This document shows positions 1-7,359 of a stretch of 32,654 bases of DNA, piece by piece. A program made the position numbers and the translations under genes. Location: NCBI GenBank assembly GCA_031263585.1, contig JAISFN010000084.1:1-32654 (forward strand), given 5' to 3'. The stretch comes from Prevotellaceae bacterium. GTDB lineage: Bacteria > Bacteroidota > Bacteroidia > Bacteroidales > UBA932. Below the pieces are notes generated by a model. The model made no database searches and had not been told where the DNA came from. It worked only from the letters and a program-made list of their open reading frames with translations. Position 1 is the stretch's first letter. Each line of letters begins with the position of its first letter.

Positions 1-99
1 GTTACGGAATTCCAATGAGGTATGTTTCCCTTTTTTCAAGATGTTTTCCAACTCCGTCCGCTCTTCTTGAGTTAATGTTACTTTATACCGTGCTACCAT
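1..99 (-). CDS. IS630-family transposase, N-terminal fragment (runs off window)
   Basis: From ATG at 99 the minus strand stays open for 33 codons to the window edge and begins MVARYKVTLTQEERTEL. This basic start followed by a V-T-L-T-x-E-E-R-x-x-L pattern is typical of the N-terminal helix-turn-helix of IS630 transposases in Bacteroidota. An in-frame ATG at 135 would add 12 residues; neither start has a convincing ribosome binding site. The DDE catalytic domain lies outside the window. The gene points the same way as the helicase it appears to interrupt. With only 33 residues visible, family assignment is likely but not certain. Confidence 0.6.
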   Translation of the reverse strand, partial: MVARYKVTLTQEERTELENILKKGKHTSLEFRN

Positions 100-154
100 A
101 GTTGTTTTTGTGGCAAATAAATATATATCAGACATTATCAAATTGACATGACTC
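1..154 (-). mobile_element. IS630-like insertion, one end only
   Basis: The left edge carries the 5' end of an IS630-type transposase gene. Its terminal non-coding part abuts the helicase fragment. IS630 elements insert at TA dinucleotides. A TA lies at 155-156, and the helicase reading frame ends there with a TAG made of TA plus the first base of the presumed insertion. This fits an insertion exactly at that TA. The other end, the second TA and the second inverted repeat lie outside the window, so the boundary is inferred from one side only. Confidence 0.55.
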
Positions 155-2148
155 TAGTCGGATTCCGCCTGTATTAGAGGCTTCCTGAATCTGGTAAAGC
201 ATGGTACAACATAATGTTCAAAGTTACGCTTCCCTGCCTGCTCCTTTGCACTTACGCTATATCGTATCGGGCCACATTGCATAAAAACAACCAGATGTTG
301 TCCATCCTGCCGTTTGGGGGTTGCTGTCAGTCCATAGACATATCGGGCATTCGTTTCACTAAGTACTTTCTCATAGCCAAGCGAAGAGGCATGATGACAT
401 TCGTCCACAATCACCATACCGTAGTTCTTTACAATATCGTTTACCTCATTTTCATGAACTAAGCTCTGGACAAGAGCTATATCTATAATACCGGATGAAG
501 TGTTTTTCCCAGAGCCTACCTGTCCAATAATAGAGCGAACCTTTTTTCTACCTCGTTTCTTCTCTTGCTCCGGCAAAGATTCATTTATTTCGAGAAATTG
601 TTCCAATGATTTTTTCCATTGCTCGCATAAGGTTTGCAGATGAACTAAAATCAGTGTATTGCACTTCTTGTTTGCAATAAGAAACGCTCCGATAACCGTT
701 TTCCCAAAAGCTGTCGGAACAGATAAGATACCATTCTCATGTTGAAGCAGACTGCCCATTGCCAACTGCTGCTCTTCTCGAAGTGTCCATCCAAAACTGA
801 CATTAATAGAGTTCCCTTTATTCCACTTATCATCAAAAAGGCAGCTTATATTGGAGTTTTCAAGCAGTTGTATAAGACTTGATTTGCACCCTTTTGGTAT
901 ACCGATATATTTGTCTGTTTCGCCCAAAGAGTAAATGATTCTCGGAATACCATAAGTGGACATCCGCATCTTTTGCGTTTTATAAAACAGGAGATTTTGA
1001 AATGCACTCAAACGTTTGATGCGGTTCAATGCTCTTGGAGTTACTCCTTCTTTCGGTACATAGATTCGATTTGCCTCTATGATGGTCAAAACTTCCGGAA
1101 AGTCTTTCTTTTCAAGATTATTGTCCGGCTTCCTGTTTTCCCACGGTTTGAACAATGTTCCTTCATTATTTTCTACTTCTATATTTCCAAGTTCCCCCCA
1201 GTCCATTCCCTTCACATAACGTGGTAAGCAGAACGGTTATTTCGTCCGAACCCATTTTTCGGATAGAAGATAGATAAGCCCACTGGTCGGGATAACTGTT
1301 GAAGTTTGTGTCAATAAATTATTCCCATTTTAGCGGGCACCTCCCTGTAAAGGTAAAGCGATCAAATTACCAAAACCGCCTTTAGGCATAAAGTCCTGAT
1401 TGGGGAACATCCGGTCGTATGAAGTAAAACGTATCTCATGCCTGACCGACATTGCTTTTGTCAAAAGTGTATTGCCAAGTCTTCGTGTAGATACTGCCGG
1501 AACTGGTTCTTCAAAAAACATCCATGCGTGAGCACCATTTCCTGAGCGAGAACGTTCTATGGCAACAAGAATATGATAGGTGTTACATACGGAACGGAAT
1601 GTAGTTATATCTTCTTTCCATTGTTCTTCATCAAAATCAACGGCAAGTAATAAACAGTTCTCATCCGGCAGAAGCGGATAAATTCCGACAATTCCTGCTC
1701 CATGCTCATCTTTATTTCGCAGATGACTATTGATAACGTCTTTTGTAAGAGACAATAAATCCCGGTTAAGGCAATCTTTACATTTGACATGTGCTTTGTC
1801 ACAAATTCCTTTTACCCATTCATTTTTACATGCGGGAATGTAATAACTGCTGTCGTGCTTTTTGCTGTAACACCGTTTGGCATATACATCTGTCCTGCCT
1901 CGAAATAAAGACAAAAACAATTCTATTTTTTCATCAGGGGGGCTATGTTTATTTATCGAAGATTTGGAGATAGCCTCTGTATTTTCGTCCTGCTCCGGAA
2001 TGTTTGGTTACTGAACTGCTTCTGTATGGGTAGTAAAATTCTTTTGAGGTAAACCCAATAATTCTCGAAATCTCTTATTCTCAGAAAGTAATTCGAGATT
2101 CCGGGCTTCCAGTTCAGCTATTCGCTTTAATAATTCCTGTTCGGACAT
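154..2148 (-). pseudogene. Broken TOTE-type primase-helicase (AEP primase plus SF2 helicase)
   Basis: Read on the minus strand from ATG 2148, preceded by AAAGGG, the order is as follows. A short coiled N-terminus (MSEQELLKRIAELEAR, then LLGLP) ends at an in-frame TAA (2008-2010). An archaeo-eukaryotic primase-like part follows in the same frame, with a CxxxxxxCxxC zinc-binding pattern, the metal-binding AVDFDE motif and the SGNGAHAW motif. A second in-frame TAA (1330-1332) follows LQGGAR. A -1 shift (about 1313-1329) moves the homologous reading (YPDQWAYLSSIRKMG) to another frame, and a run of six G near 1195-1200 returns it. The helicase part then runs on with Walker A-like SVPTAFGKTV, VIVDECHH and YGLTATP. 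The 3' part is cut off by the IS630-like insertion. Family knowledge: the primase-helicase layout matches proteins classed as TOTE conflict systems, usually one long polypeptide. The fragments may be expressed but cannot form the full protein. Confidence 0.8.
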
Positions 2149-2184
2149 GTGTTACCCTTTCAATTTCTATTCAACAATCTCCTC

Positions 2185-3306
2185 TCACAATAAAAACTCT
2201 TCCATATTAGCCGGAGTAATAACCGAAAAAGTACTGCCGGAATAGTTTTTCAAGAACTGTTTAGGGGTTTTATATTTAGCCATCGGATTCCATTTAAACT
2301 CAAAGGCATGAATCTGTCCATCGCCTTCTTCGATATAGTCAATTTCTTTTTGGTCTACCGTCCGCCAGAACCAACTGTTGCGCCACATTTTGTCGTATTC
2401 CAGTTTTTTCTGCCTTTCGGATATGATATAGTTTTCCCATAACGCACCAATGTCGGAACGGCTTTCCGGCAAAGAAAAATCGGCTATGATGGCATTGCGA
2501 ATACCGTTATCATAAAAGTATATCTTCTTACTGTTCTTTAACTCATTCCGGAGGTTACGGCTAAATGAGCCTAAGCGAAAGATAACATAACATTGCTCTA
2601 ACAGTACCACATACTTTTCTACGGTTTTACTGTCCAACCCGCAAAGTTGTCCTAATTCGGCATAAGATACCTGATTGCCGATCTGGAAAGCAATGGCTTG
2701 TAACAGTTTCAGCAGTTTTTCCGGTTTCTTAATCTGTTCCCACATCAGAATATCCTTATACAGATAACTGTCCGAAAGTTGTTTCAGAATTTCTTTTTCA
2801 TTCCCCGGATTGTTTACTACATCGGGATAATACCCATATACCAAACGATGGGGTAGCAATCTTTTTTCATCCAACAATCCATGATGCTGCACCATTTCGA
2901 CAAAAAATATGGGATACATTTTGTATTCCCACTTTCTACCGGTAAGAGGCTCATTAACTTCATTGGCTAAATCGAAAGAAGAACTGCCGGTTGCAATCAG
3001 TTGTACTTTGGGCAACTCATCTGTAATAAGTTTCAGTTTCAAGCCAATGTCTTTGATTCGCTGTGCTTCGTCAATCACAACATATTTTTTGTTTCCGAAA
3101 ATATATTTTAAACGGGTAGCCGAGACATTTTCAAGAAGGTTCTGTACATCCAGTTCATCACCATTAAGCCAAATCATTTCATCAGAACCTTTAAAGAGTT
3201 CTTTAACCAACGTTGTTTTTCCTACCTGTCTTGCTCCCATCAGTATGATTGCTTTACCGGTATTCAACTTATCCCTAACTGTATTTTCTAATATTCTATA
3301 TATCAT
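2185..3306 (-). CDS. AAA ATPase with DUF4143-type C-terminus
   Basis: This complete 373-residue protein has no signal peptide or membrane segment. Walker A GARQVGKTT lies at about 24-32 and Walker B YVVIDEAQ at 75-82. The ATGSSSF and LTGRKWEY segments are typical of the AAA_14 group. A winged-helix-like region follows at about 205-250. The C-terminal DUF4143 region contains EIDYIEEG and AFEFKW, which resemble the D...ExK pattern of restriction-endonuclease-like folds. The family is widespread in bacteria and archaea, often on mobile DNA, and its biochemical job is not settled; some members have been proposed as antitoxin-like or nucleic-acid-associated. It lies 36 bases upstream of the broken primase-helicase on the same strand, as cargo of the tRNA-linked island, and appears intact. 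Confidence 0.85.
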   Translation of the reverse strand: MIYRILENTVRDKLNTGKAIILMGARQVGKTTLVKELFKGSDEMIWLNGDELDVQNLLENVSATRLKYIFGNKKYVVIDEAQRIKDIGLKLKLITDELPKVQLIATGSSSFDLANEVNEPLTGRKWEYKMYPIFFVEMVQHHGLLDEKRLLPHRLVYGYYPDVVNNPGNEKEILKQLSDSYLYKDILMWEQIKKPEKLLKLLQAIAFQIGNQVSYAELGQLCGLDSKTVEKYVVLLEQCYVIFRLGSFSRNLRNELKNSKKIYFYDNGIRNAIIADFSLPESRSDIGALWENYIISERQKKLEYDKMWRNSWFWRTVDQKEIDYIEEGDGQIHAFEFKWNPMAKYKTPKQFLKNYSGSTFSVITPANMEEFLL

Positions 3307-3436
3307 AACAATTTATTATACTGCAAAAATACAAGAAATTTGGAATTGAATCCTTGAAATTTGATATATTTTCGGATTTACGGTAATATTTAGGTGATGA
3401 TAAGCTCTATTTCATTGTGATGGACATCCTATATTC

Positions 3437-3811
3437 TCAATTCAGAGAAATGTTATAGTTATCACTCCAATTCCCAATCATCAGAATTGATTTTTCGGCT
3501 GTACTTGTTGCTGCCTTTTTCATCAGCCATTTCCTAAACAAGTCTGCCTTATAAAACTGAACCCGAAAAGCAACAGCGATAATCATCTCCAATCCATAAT
3601 AATCAGGATAGATTTTCATTCCCTCAACAGTACATGACATTGTGCAGTCCCCACCCACAACAGTTGATTTCTCAATAGTACGGATATGCCTTTTCACCGT
3701 TTGATAGTAAGTACCGAACAAGTCGGCTATCTCGCCGATAGTCATTCTTATGTCATTTGGAACGGTTACTATTCCGGTTTCGACAATCGAAATTATTCCC
3801 CTATTATCCAT
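3437..3811 (-). CDS. Small HTH-like protein of Bacteroidota mobile elements
   Basis: The chosen start is ATG 3811 (MDNRGIISIVETG), 4 bases after the integrase stop. The longer upstream reading overlaps the integrase and begins with unlikely sequence. The protein has 124 residues. Positions about 22-46 (MTIGEIADLFGTYYQTVKRHIRTIEK) look like a helix-turn-helix, with I-A-D-L-F-G-T-Y-Y-Q-T-V as turn and recognition helix. The C-terminal half contains YPDYYGLEMIIAVAFRV, recalling the region after the HTH in RhuM-like mobile-element proteins. A transcriptional regulator role is inferred. It is probably co-transcribed with the integrase. I do not recognise a named family with confidence. Confidence 0.7.
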   Translation of the reverse strand: MDNRGIISIVETGIVTVPNDIRMTIGEIADLFGTYYQTVKRHIRTIEKSTVVGGDCTMSCTVEGMKIYPDYYGLEMIIAVAFRVQFYKADLFRKWLMKKAATSTAEKSILMIGNWSDNYNISLN

Positions 3812-3815
3812 ACCA

Positions 3816-5045
3816 TTATATATTAGCAAGGTCAGCGAAACAAGCAGCCACATTTACCATATCCCGTTTGATACTCGAATCCATGACTTTAGCATAGTGC
3901 TGTGTCATCCGAATATCGCTATGTCCCAGCATTTTGGCGACATTCTCCATAGAAACTCCATTGGCGAGGCATACTATCGAGGCGTATGTGTATCGTGCTG
4001 TGTGAGTGGTCAGCGTCTTCGAAATGTTACACCTCGTGGCAATTTCTTTCAGATAACTATTCATCTTTTGATTGCTCGTAACCGGTAAAAGTCTTCCCGA
4101 TTTGACACAAAGGGGGTTATCCCTGTATTTTTCGAGAATCATTTGTGGAATCTTCAACAGTGGGATGTTACACATGTTGTCTGTCTTCTCCCGTGCCTTG
4201 CGAATCCAAACATCGCCGTTATTGTCTTTTGTGAAATGTTCGGCACGCAGATTATTCACATCCATGTATGCCAATCCACTAAAAACACAGAAGATAAAAA
4301 CATCCCGCACATAATTCAGGCGTTCCATGCCGAAATCTTTGGTCATGATCCGTTCAATCTCTTCTTTAGTCAGCACTTCTTTGAGAACTTCTTTCTCCTG
4401 AAACTTGATACCTGCGAAAGGATTCTTGGTCATCCATTCGTTGGCAATGGCAAGGTTGATAATCTTCTTAAAGCATTTCATATAACGGATAACCGTATTC
4501 TGCTGGCAACCACGCTCCACTTTGAGAAACATCTCGAAATCACAGACAAACTCACCATCTACCTCATGGAGATTCAAATCTTCCTTTCCGAATTTCTGCT
4601 GAATAAGTACGCCGAGATATTTGCAGCAGTTATCAAAACGCCGGATGGTTATCTCCACATAGTCGATACCTATTAACTTCCGGCAATCTTCATTATGCTT
4701 GCGGAATACACCAAGAAGCATTCGTTTATCTGTTTCCGCATTATAGAGTTTGTCTATGATGAGGCGTGCAGTGAATAGCTTCCCACTCAACTCCAATTCT
4801 CGGTGAATGGTCAGCACTTTCAGTTTGAGCATACGGATATACTCGTTGAGTTCCGCCGATTTACGGTCTCGTCCTTTGGATGATTCGGTGGACTGCTCCC
4901 AAAGGTTGGGAGGGATGCTTCGCTTGATTTGTGACTCTACGGCAATGCCGCTTGCTTTGATTCTCAATCGAATGGTAGCTTCGCCATTGCTGAGAAGTTT
5001 GGTCTTCTTAATGAAAAAGAAAACGTTGAATGAATTTCGGTTCAT
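3816..5045 (-). CDS. Tyrosine recombinase (integrase), CTnDOT-like, lacking Arg I
   Basis: This 409-residue protein has an N-terminal arm-binding domain (about 1-100), a core-binding SAM-like domain (about 110-215) and a catalytic domain (about 220-400). Visible catalytic residues are a candidate Lys at 287, H348 and R351 in HTARYT, H375 in LGHSD, and the nucleophile Y384 in HYAKV. The first catalytic Arg of most tyrosine recombinases should lie in the FSGL-x-Y-x-D segment; here residue 259 is Ala. The conjugative-transposon integrase IntDOT also lacks Arg I (Ser there), so this is a lineage trait rather than damage. The gene points away from the tRNA-Phe gene, as expected for an island integrated at the tRNA 3' end. 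It probably catalyses integration and excision of the island. Confidence 0.93.
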   Translation of the reverse strand: MNRNSFNVFFFIKKTKLLSNGEATIRLRIKASGIAVESQIKRSIPPNLWEQSTESSKGRDRKSAELNEYIRMLKLKVLTIHRELELSGKLFTARLIIDKLYNAETDKRMLLGVFRKHNEDCRKLIGIDYVEITIRRFDNCCKYLGVLIQQKFGKEDLNLHEVDGEFVCDFEMFLKVERGCQQNTVIRYMKCFKKIINLAIANEWMTKNPFAGIKFQEKEVLKEVLTKEEIERIMTKDFGMERLNYVRDVFIFCVFSGLAYMDVNNLRAEHFTKDNNGDVWIRKAREKTDNMCNIPLLKIPQMILEKYRDNPLCVKSGRLLPVTSNQKMNSYLKEIATRCNISKTLTTHTARYTYASIVCLANGVSMENVAKMLGHSDIRMTQHYAKVMDSSIKRDMVNVAACFADLANI

Positions 5046-5134
5046 AACGATAATTTTTTGAATGTAAAATTAGGTAATCGAACCGACAGTATTGCTACGC
5101 AAATCATTGTGAATCATAGAATAAAAACCGATTG

Positions 5135-5186
5135 GGTGGGACTTTTCCGGCGAGCTTTCAAAGTCCCACCTATTTTACTTTTTTAG
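5135..5186 (+). terminator. Strong hairpin with T-rich tail between integrase and tRNA
   Basis: An 11-bp perfect stem, GGTGGGACTTT (5135-5145) with AAAGTCCCACC (5160-5170), has a 14-base loop and is followed on the plus strand by TATTTTACTTTTTT. It has the form of an intrinsic terminator. No plus-strand gene ends here, so it may instead shield the island end or be part of the recombination region. Confidence 0.55.
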
Positions 5187-5202
5187 TTGCCCAAAACCGC
5201 CG

Positions 5203-5230
5203 TTTTTTGCTATCCAGCGGAAAGCAAAAA
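5203..5230. repeat. Interrupted inverted repeat near the presumed att end
   Basis: TTTTTGCTaTCC and GGAaAGCAAAAA are inverted copies around the 3-base centre AGC, with one internal A/A mismatch. The repeat sits about 60 bases from the tRNA 3' end, inside the region where the island should end. Arm-type or core recombinase binding sites are one possibility. Its right arm overlaps the tRNA terminator hairpin by about three bases. Confidence 0.45.
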
Positions 5231-5260
5231 TCCCCGAATTCTATTGAAATTCAGGGATTT
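5218..5260 (-). terminator. Probable intrinsic terminator of tRNA-Phe
   Basis: In the direction of tRNA transcription, AAATCCCTGAATTTC is followed by a short AATA loop and GAATTCGGGGATTT, then TTGCTTT. The stem pairs well with one internal mismatch, and the element begins 27 bases beyond the tRNA 3' end. Confidence 0.65.
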
Positions 5261-5286
5261 GCGTAAATTCGCTTTCTTGCTTTTTG

Positions 5287-5359
<73 letters not shown>

Positions 5360-5375
5360 ATTTGGCTTGCGGGTG

Positions 5376-5406
5376 CAAAGGTAAATAAATTTTTATTACT
5401 ACCAAA
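5376..5406 (-). promoter_or_regulatory. Bacteroides-type promoter of tRNA-Phe
   Basis: On the minus strand, TTTG (5406-5403) is followed by exactly 19 bases and TACCTTTG (5383-5376). This fits the Bacteroidota -33/-7 consensus TTTG-N19-TAnnTTTG. The tRNA 5' end follows 16 bases later. Confidence 0.8.
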
Positions 5407-5454
5407 AGTAATTTTTTTATAAAAAAATTTGGTTCTGTTTTCCCAAGTATGCTA

Positions 5455-6157
5455 ACTTAAATAAGCCCATAATTGATATAAAAAACGCTCAACCAAATGC
5501 TTTGAAGTGCTTAAACAGATTTTTGGAAAAACAGCAAGTTTTACGGAATGCTCGCCTGATACGGTGTCTCAACCTGCAATTATTTCCCTAAATACTCTCG
5601 GTATTTGCCTTGCCTATAATAGTTATCTTTCCGAAAAACAGCGGTAAAACTATCCCCTTTATCCGTATAAACTGTATCATAAGCGATACCCGTTGGCTTC
5701 AATTTGCCGCGTAACTTTTTTGCTGTTTTGTAATTGCGTTTGTCCTAAACATAACTCACAATCCCGCCTGCGGCACAGTGATAAGCGTAAATCAACTAGA
5801 CTTTATTTTTTTTGTTACCGGCGTAAGCCCAAAACACATCAACTTCCAAACAATCATAACGCTCCTGTTTGGGTTTGATTTGATGATGGAACGAAGCAAA
5901 ACCGGCAATACTTTCTTTATGCTAACCTACTAAATAACAAATATATCTTTAATGCCAATATCACGGACAAGCACCAGTAAAATTTTCTGTGTCAGTTCGC
6001 AATGACAGCCCTTATAACTCAATGCGTAGCCGTTGATGAACTGGCGGCCGCAGGTTTTGCACAAATAATTCTGTTTTTTGTACGGTTTCCTGCCGTTTCT
6101 TTTTATCTTTGTACTGTGGCAAGCAGGACACTAAAAAGGTGTAATTTCTATCTTCAT
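5455..6157 (-). pseudogene. Decayed IS1-family transposase
   Basis: From ATG 6157 the minus strand gives MKIEITPF, a stop, then CPACHS and CKTCGRQF, the zinc-binding N-terminus of IS1-type InsA, followed by LTQKILLVLVRDIGIKDI. Further along, separated by stops and frame changes, come YHQIKPKQERYDCLEVDVFW, AGNKKNKV, LIYAYH, KTAKKLRGKL, IAYDTVYTDKGDSF and, near 5460-5480, YINYGL. These match the IS1 DDE transposase in order. At least five stops or shifts break it, including stop codons within the DDE half. It is old debris next to the tRNA-Phe locus and fills what would otherwise be an 850-base gap. Confidence 0.82.
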
Positions 6158-6268
6158 AAAACAAAAATAACATTCCCACTGATTATCAATTTTTTATAGC
6201 ATCATACTTTTTACAACATTACCAAAAATTTATCTGACTAATTAGGTGAAATTTTTACTACAAATATT

Positions 6269-7333
6269 TTACTCTACCCGATCAGGTGGATTATACATTG
6301 CTCCCCCAATATTATCATAAGCAGCTCCTGTTACTGAAGCAAGACAATTAGACTGATTAATAGCATATAGTACACCTAAAAAAGCAAATATCAAGGCTTC
6401 CTTAAAATCAACGGTTAATTTATCGGGTATAATAATATCAGCATCTGAATAGTATTTTATCCGACTAATTAAGTAAACATTATGCGCTCCACCACCGGTA
6501 ATCAGCAGTTTACCTTTGCTAACATTACTGGTAATTTGTATGGCAACATGCTCGCAAATTGTGGACAATATACCTTGTACCGGAATGTCGTATGATTCGA
6601 CAACCGGAATAAATGTTTGTTCTACCCACTCGCGCCCAAGCGATTTAGGATATTTACCCGCATAAAAATCAAGCTGGTTAAGTTTTTCCAATAAAGGCTT
6701 ACACACAATACCTTGCGATGCTAATTTACCTCCATCATCGTAGTGTCGTTCCAATTTTTGAGCATAATAATTCGACACAATATTTGCAGGACAAATATCA
6801 TAAGCTATTCTTTTGTCCTCGTTTTCAAACGAAATATTAGCAAATCCACCGATATTCAAACAATAATCATAACCGGCAAACAACAAACGGTCGCCAATCG
6901 GTACTAAAGGTGCTCCCTGCCCACCAAAAGCCACATCCAGACCGCGGAAATCACAAATAACAGGTAAACGGGTTTCGGCAGCAATAAACGCTCCGTTACC
7001 TATCTGGCAAGTCAAATGCTTATCGGGCTGGTGGAAAATAGTGTGCCCGTGCGATGCTATAAATTGCGGAAAACACCTATTATTCACAATAAATTGTTTT
7101 ACAATTTGTCCGATATATTGCCCGTATTCTCTATCAAAATATACAAAGTCAAAAGCATTCATATCTGGCGCCTCTTGCAAACCTTTTTTTATCCCGACAG
7201 GATACAAAAAGGTTTCGGCTGTTTCAATTACATATTCCCATCTGTTATTATGCCGGATAAATTCAACATAGCAAACATCCAGGCCATCAAGCGATGTCCC
7301 CGACATTAAACCGATAACCTTGTACTTTTCCAT
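6269..7333 (-). CDS. anmK: Anhydro-N-acetylmuramic acid kinase
   Basis: AnmK cleaves and phosphorylates 1,6-anhydro-MurNAc to MurNAc-6-phosphate in cytoplasmic peptidoglycan recycling. The 354-residue protein is of usual length. The N-terminal ATP-binding GLMSGTSLDGLD lies at 8-19, SHGHTIFHQP at about 94-103, and DFRGLDVAFGGQGAPLVP at about 128-145, including the candidate catalytic Asp. GGGAHN lies in the C-terminal lobe. The start begins directly with MEKYKVIGLMSG. It begins 26 bases after the stop of the upstream M23 peptidase gene on the same strand, so the two are probably co-transcribed and both concern peptidoglycan turnover. Confidence 0.96.
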   Translation of the reverse strand: MEKYKVIGLMSGTSLDGLDVCYVEFIRHNNRWEYVIETAETFLYPVGIKKGLQEAPDMNAFDFVYFDREYGQYIGQIVKQFIVNNRCFPQFIASHGHTIFHQPDKHLTCQIGNGAFIAAETRLPVICDFRGLDVAFGGQGAPLVPIGDRLLFAGYDYCLNIGGFANISFENEDKRIAYDICPANIVSNYYAQKLERHYDDGGKLASQGIVCKPLLEKLNQLDFYAGKYPKSLGREWVEQTFIPVVESYDIPVQGILSTICEHVAIQITSNVSKGKLLITGGGAHNVYLISRIKYYSDADIIIPDKLTVDFKEALIFAFLGVLYAINQSNCLASVTGAAYDNIGGAMYNPPDRVE

Positions 7334-7359
7334 ATAGCTTTTCGATAATTAATCCATGT

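Noticed and set aside
214-462. 82-residue plus-strand frame inside the helicase remnant
   Set aside because: Shadow of the SF2 helicase reading on minus.
2909-3349. 146-residue plus-strand frame opposite the ATPase gene
   Set aside because: Antisense shadow; the ATPase has complete motifs on the other strand.
4143-4676. 177-residue plus-strand frame inside the integrase
   Set aside because: Shadow of the integrase coding sequence; no recognisable domain.
5262-5271. GTAAATTCGC as a CTnDOT-type att core
   Set aside because: One mismatch to a short pattern in AT-rich DNA is expected by chance; kept only as a hint within the hairpin finding.
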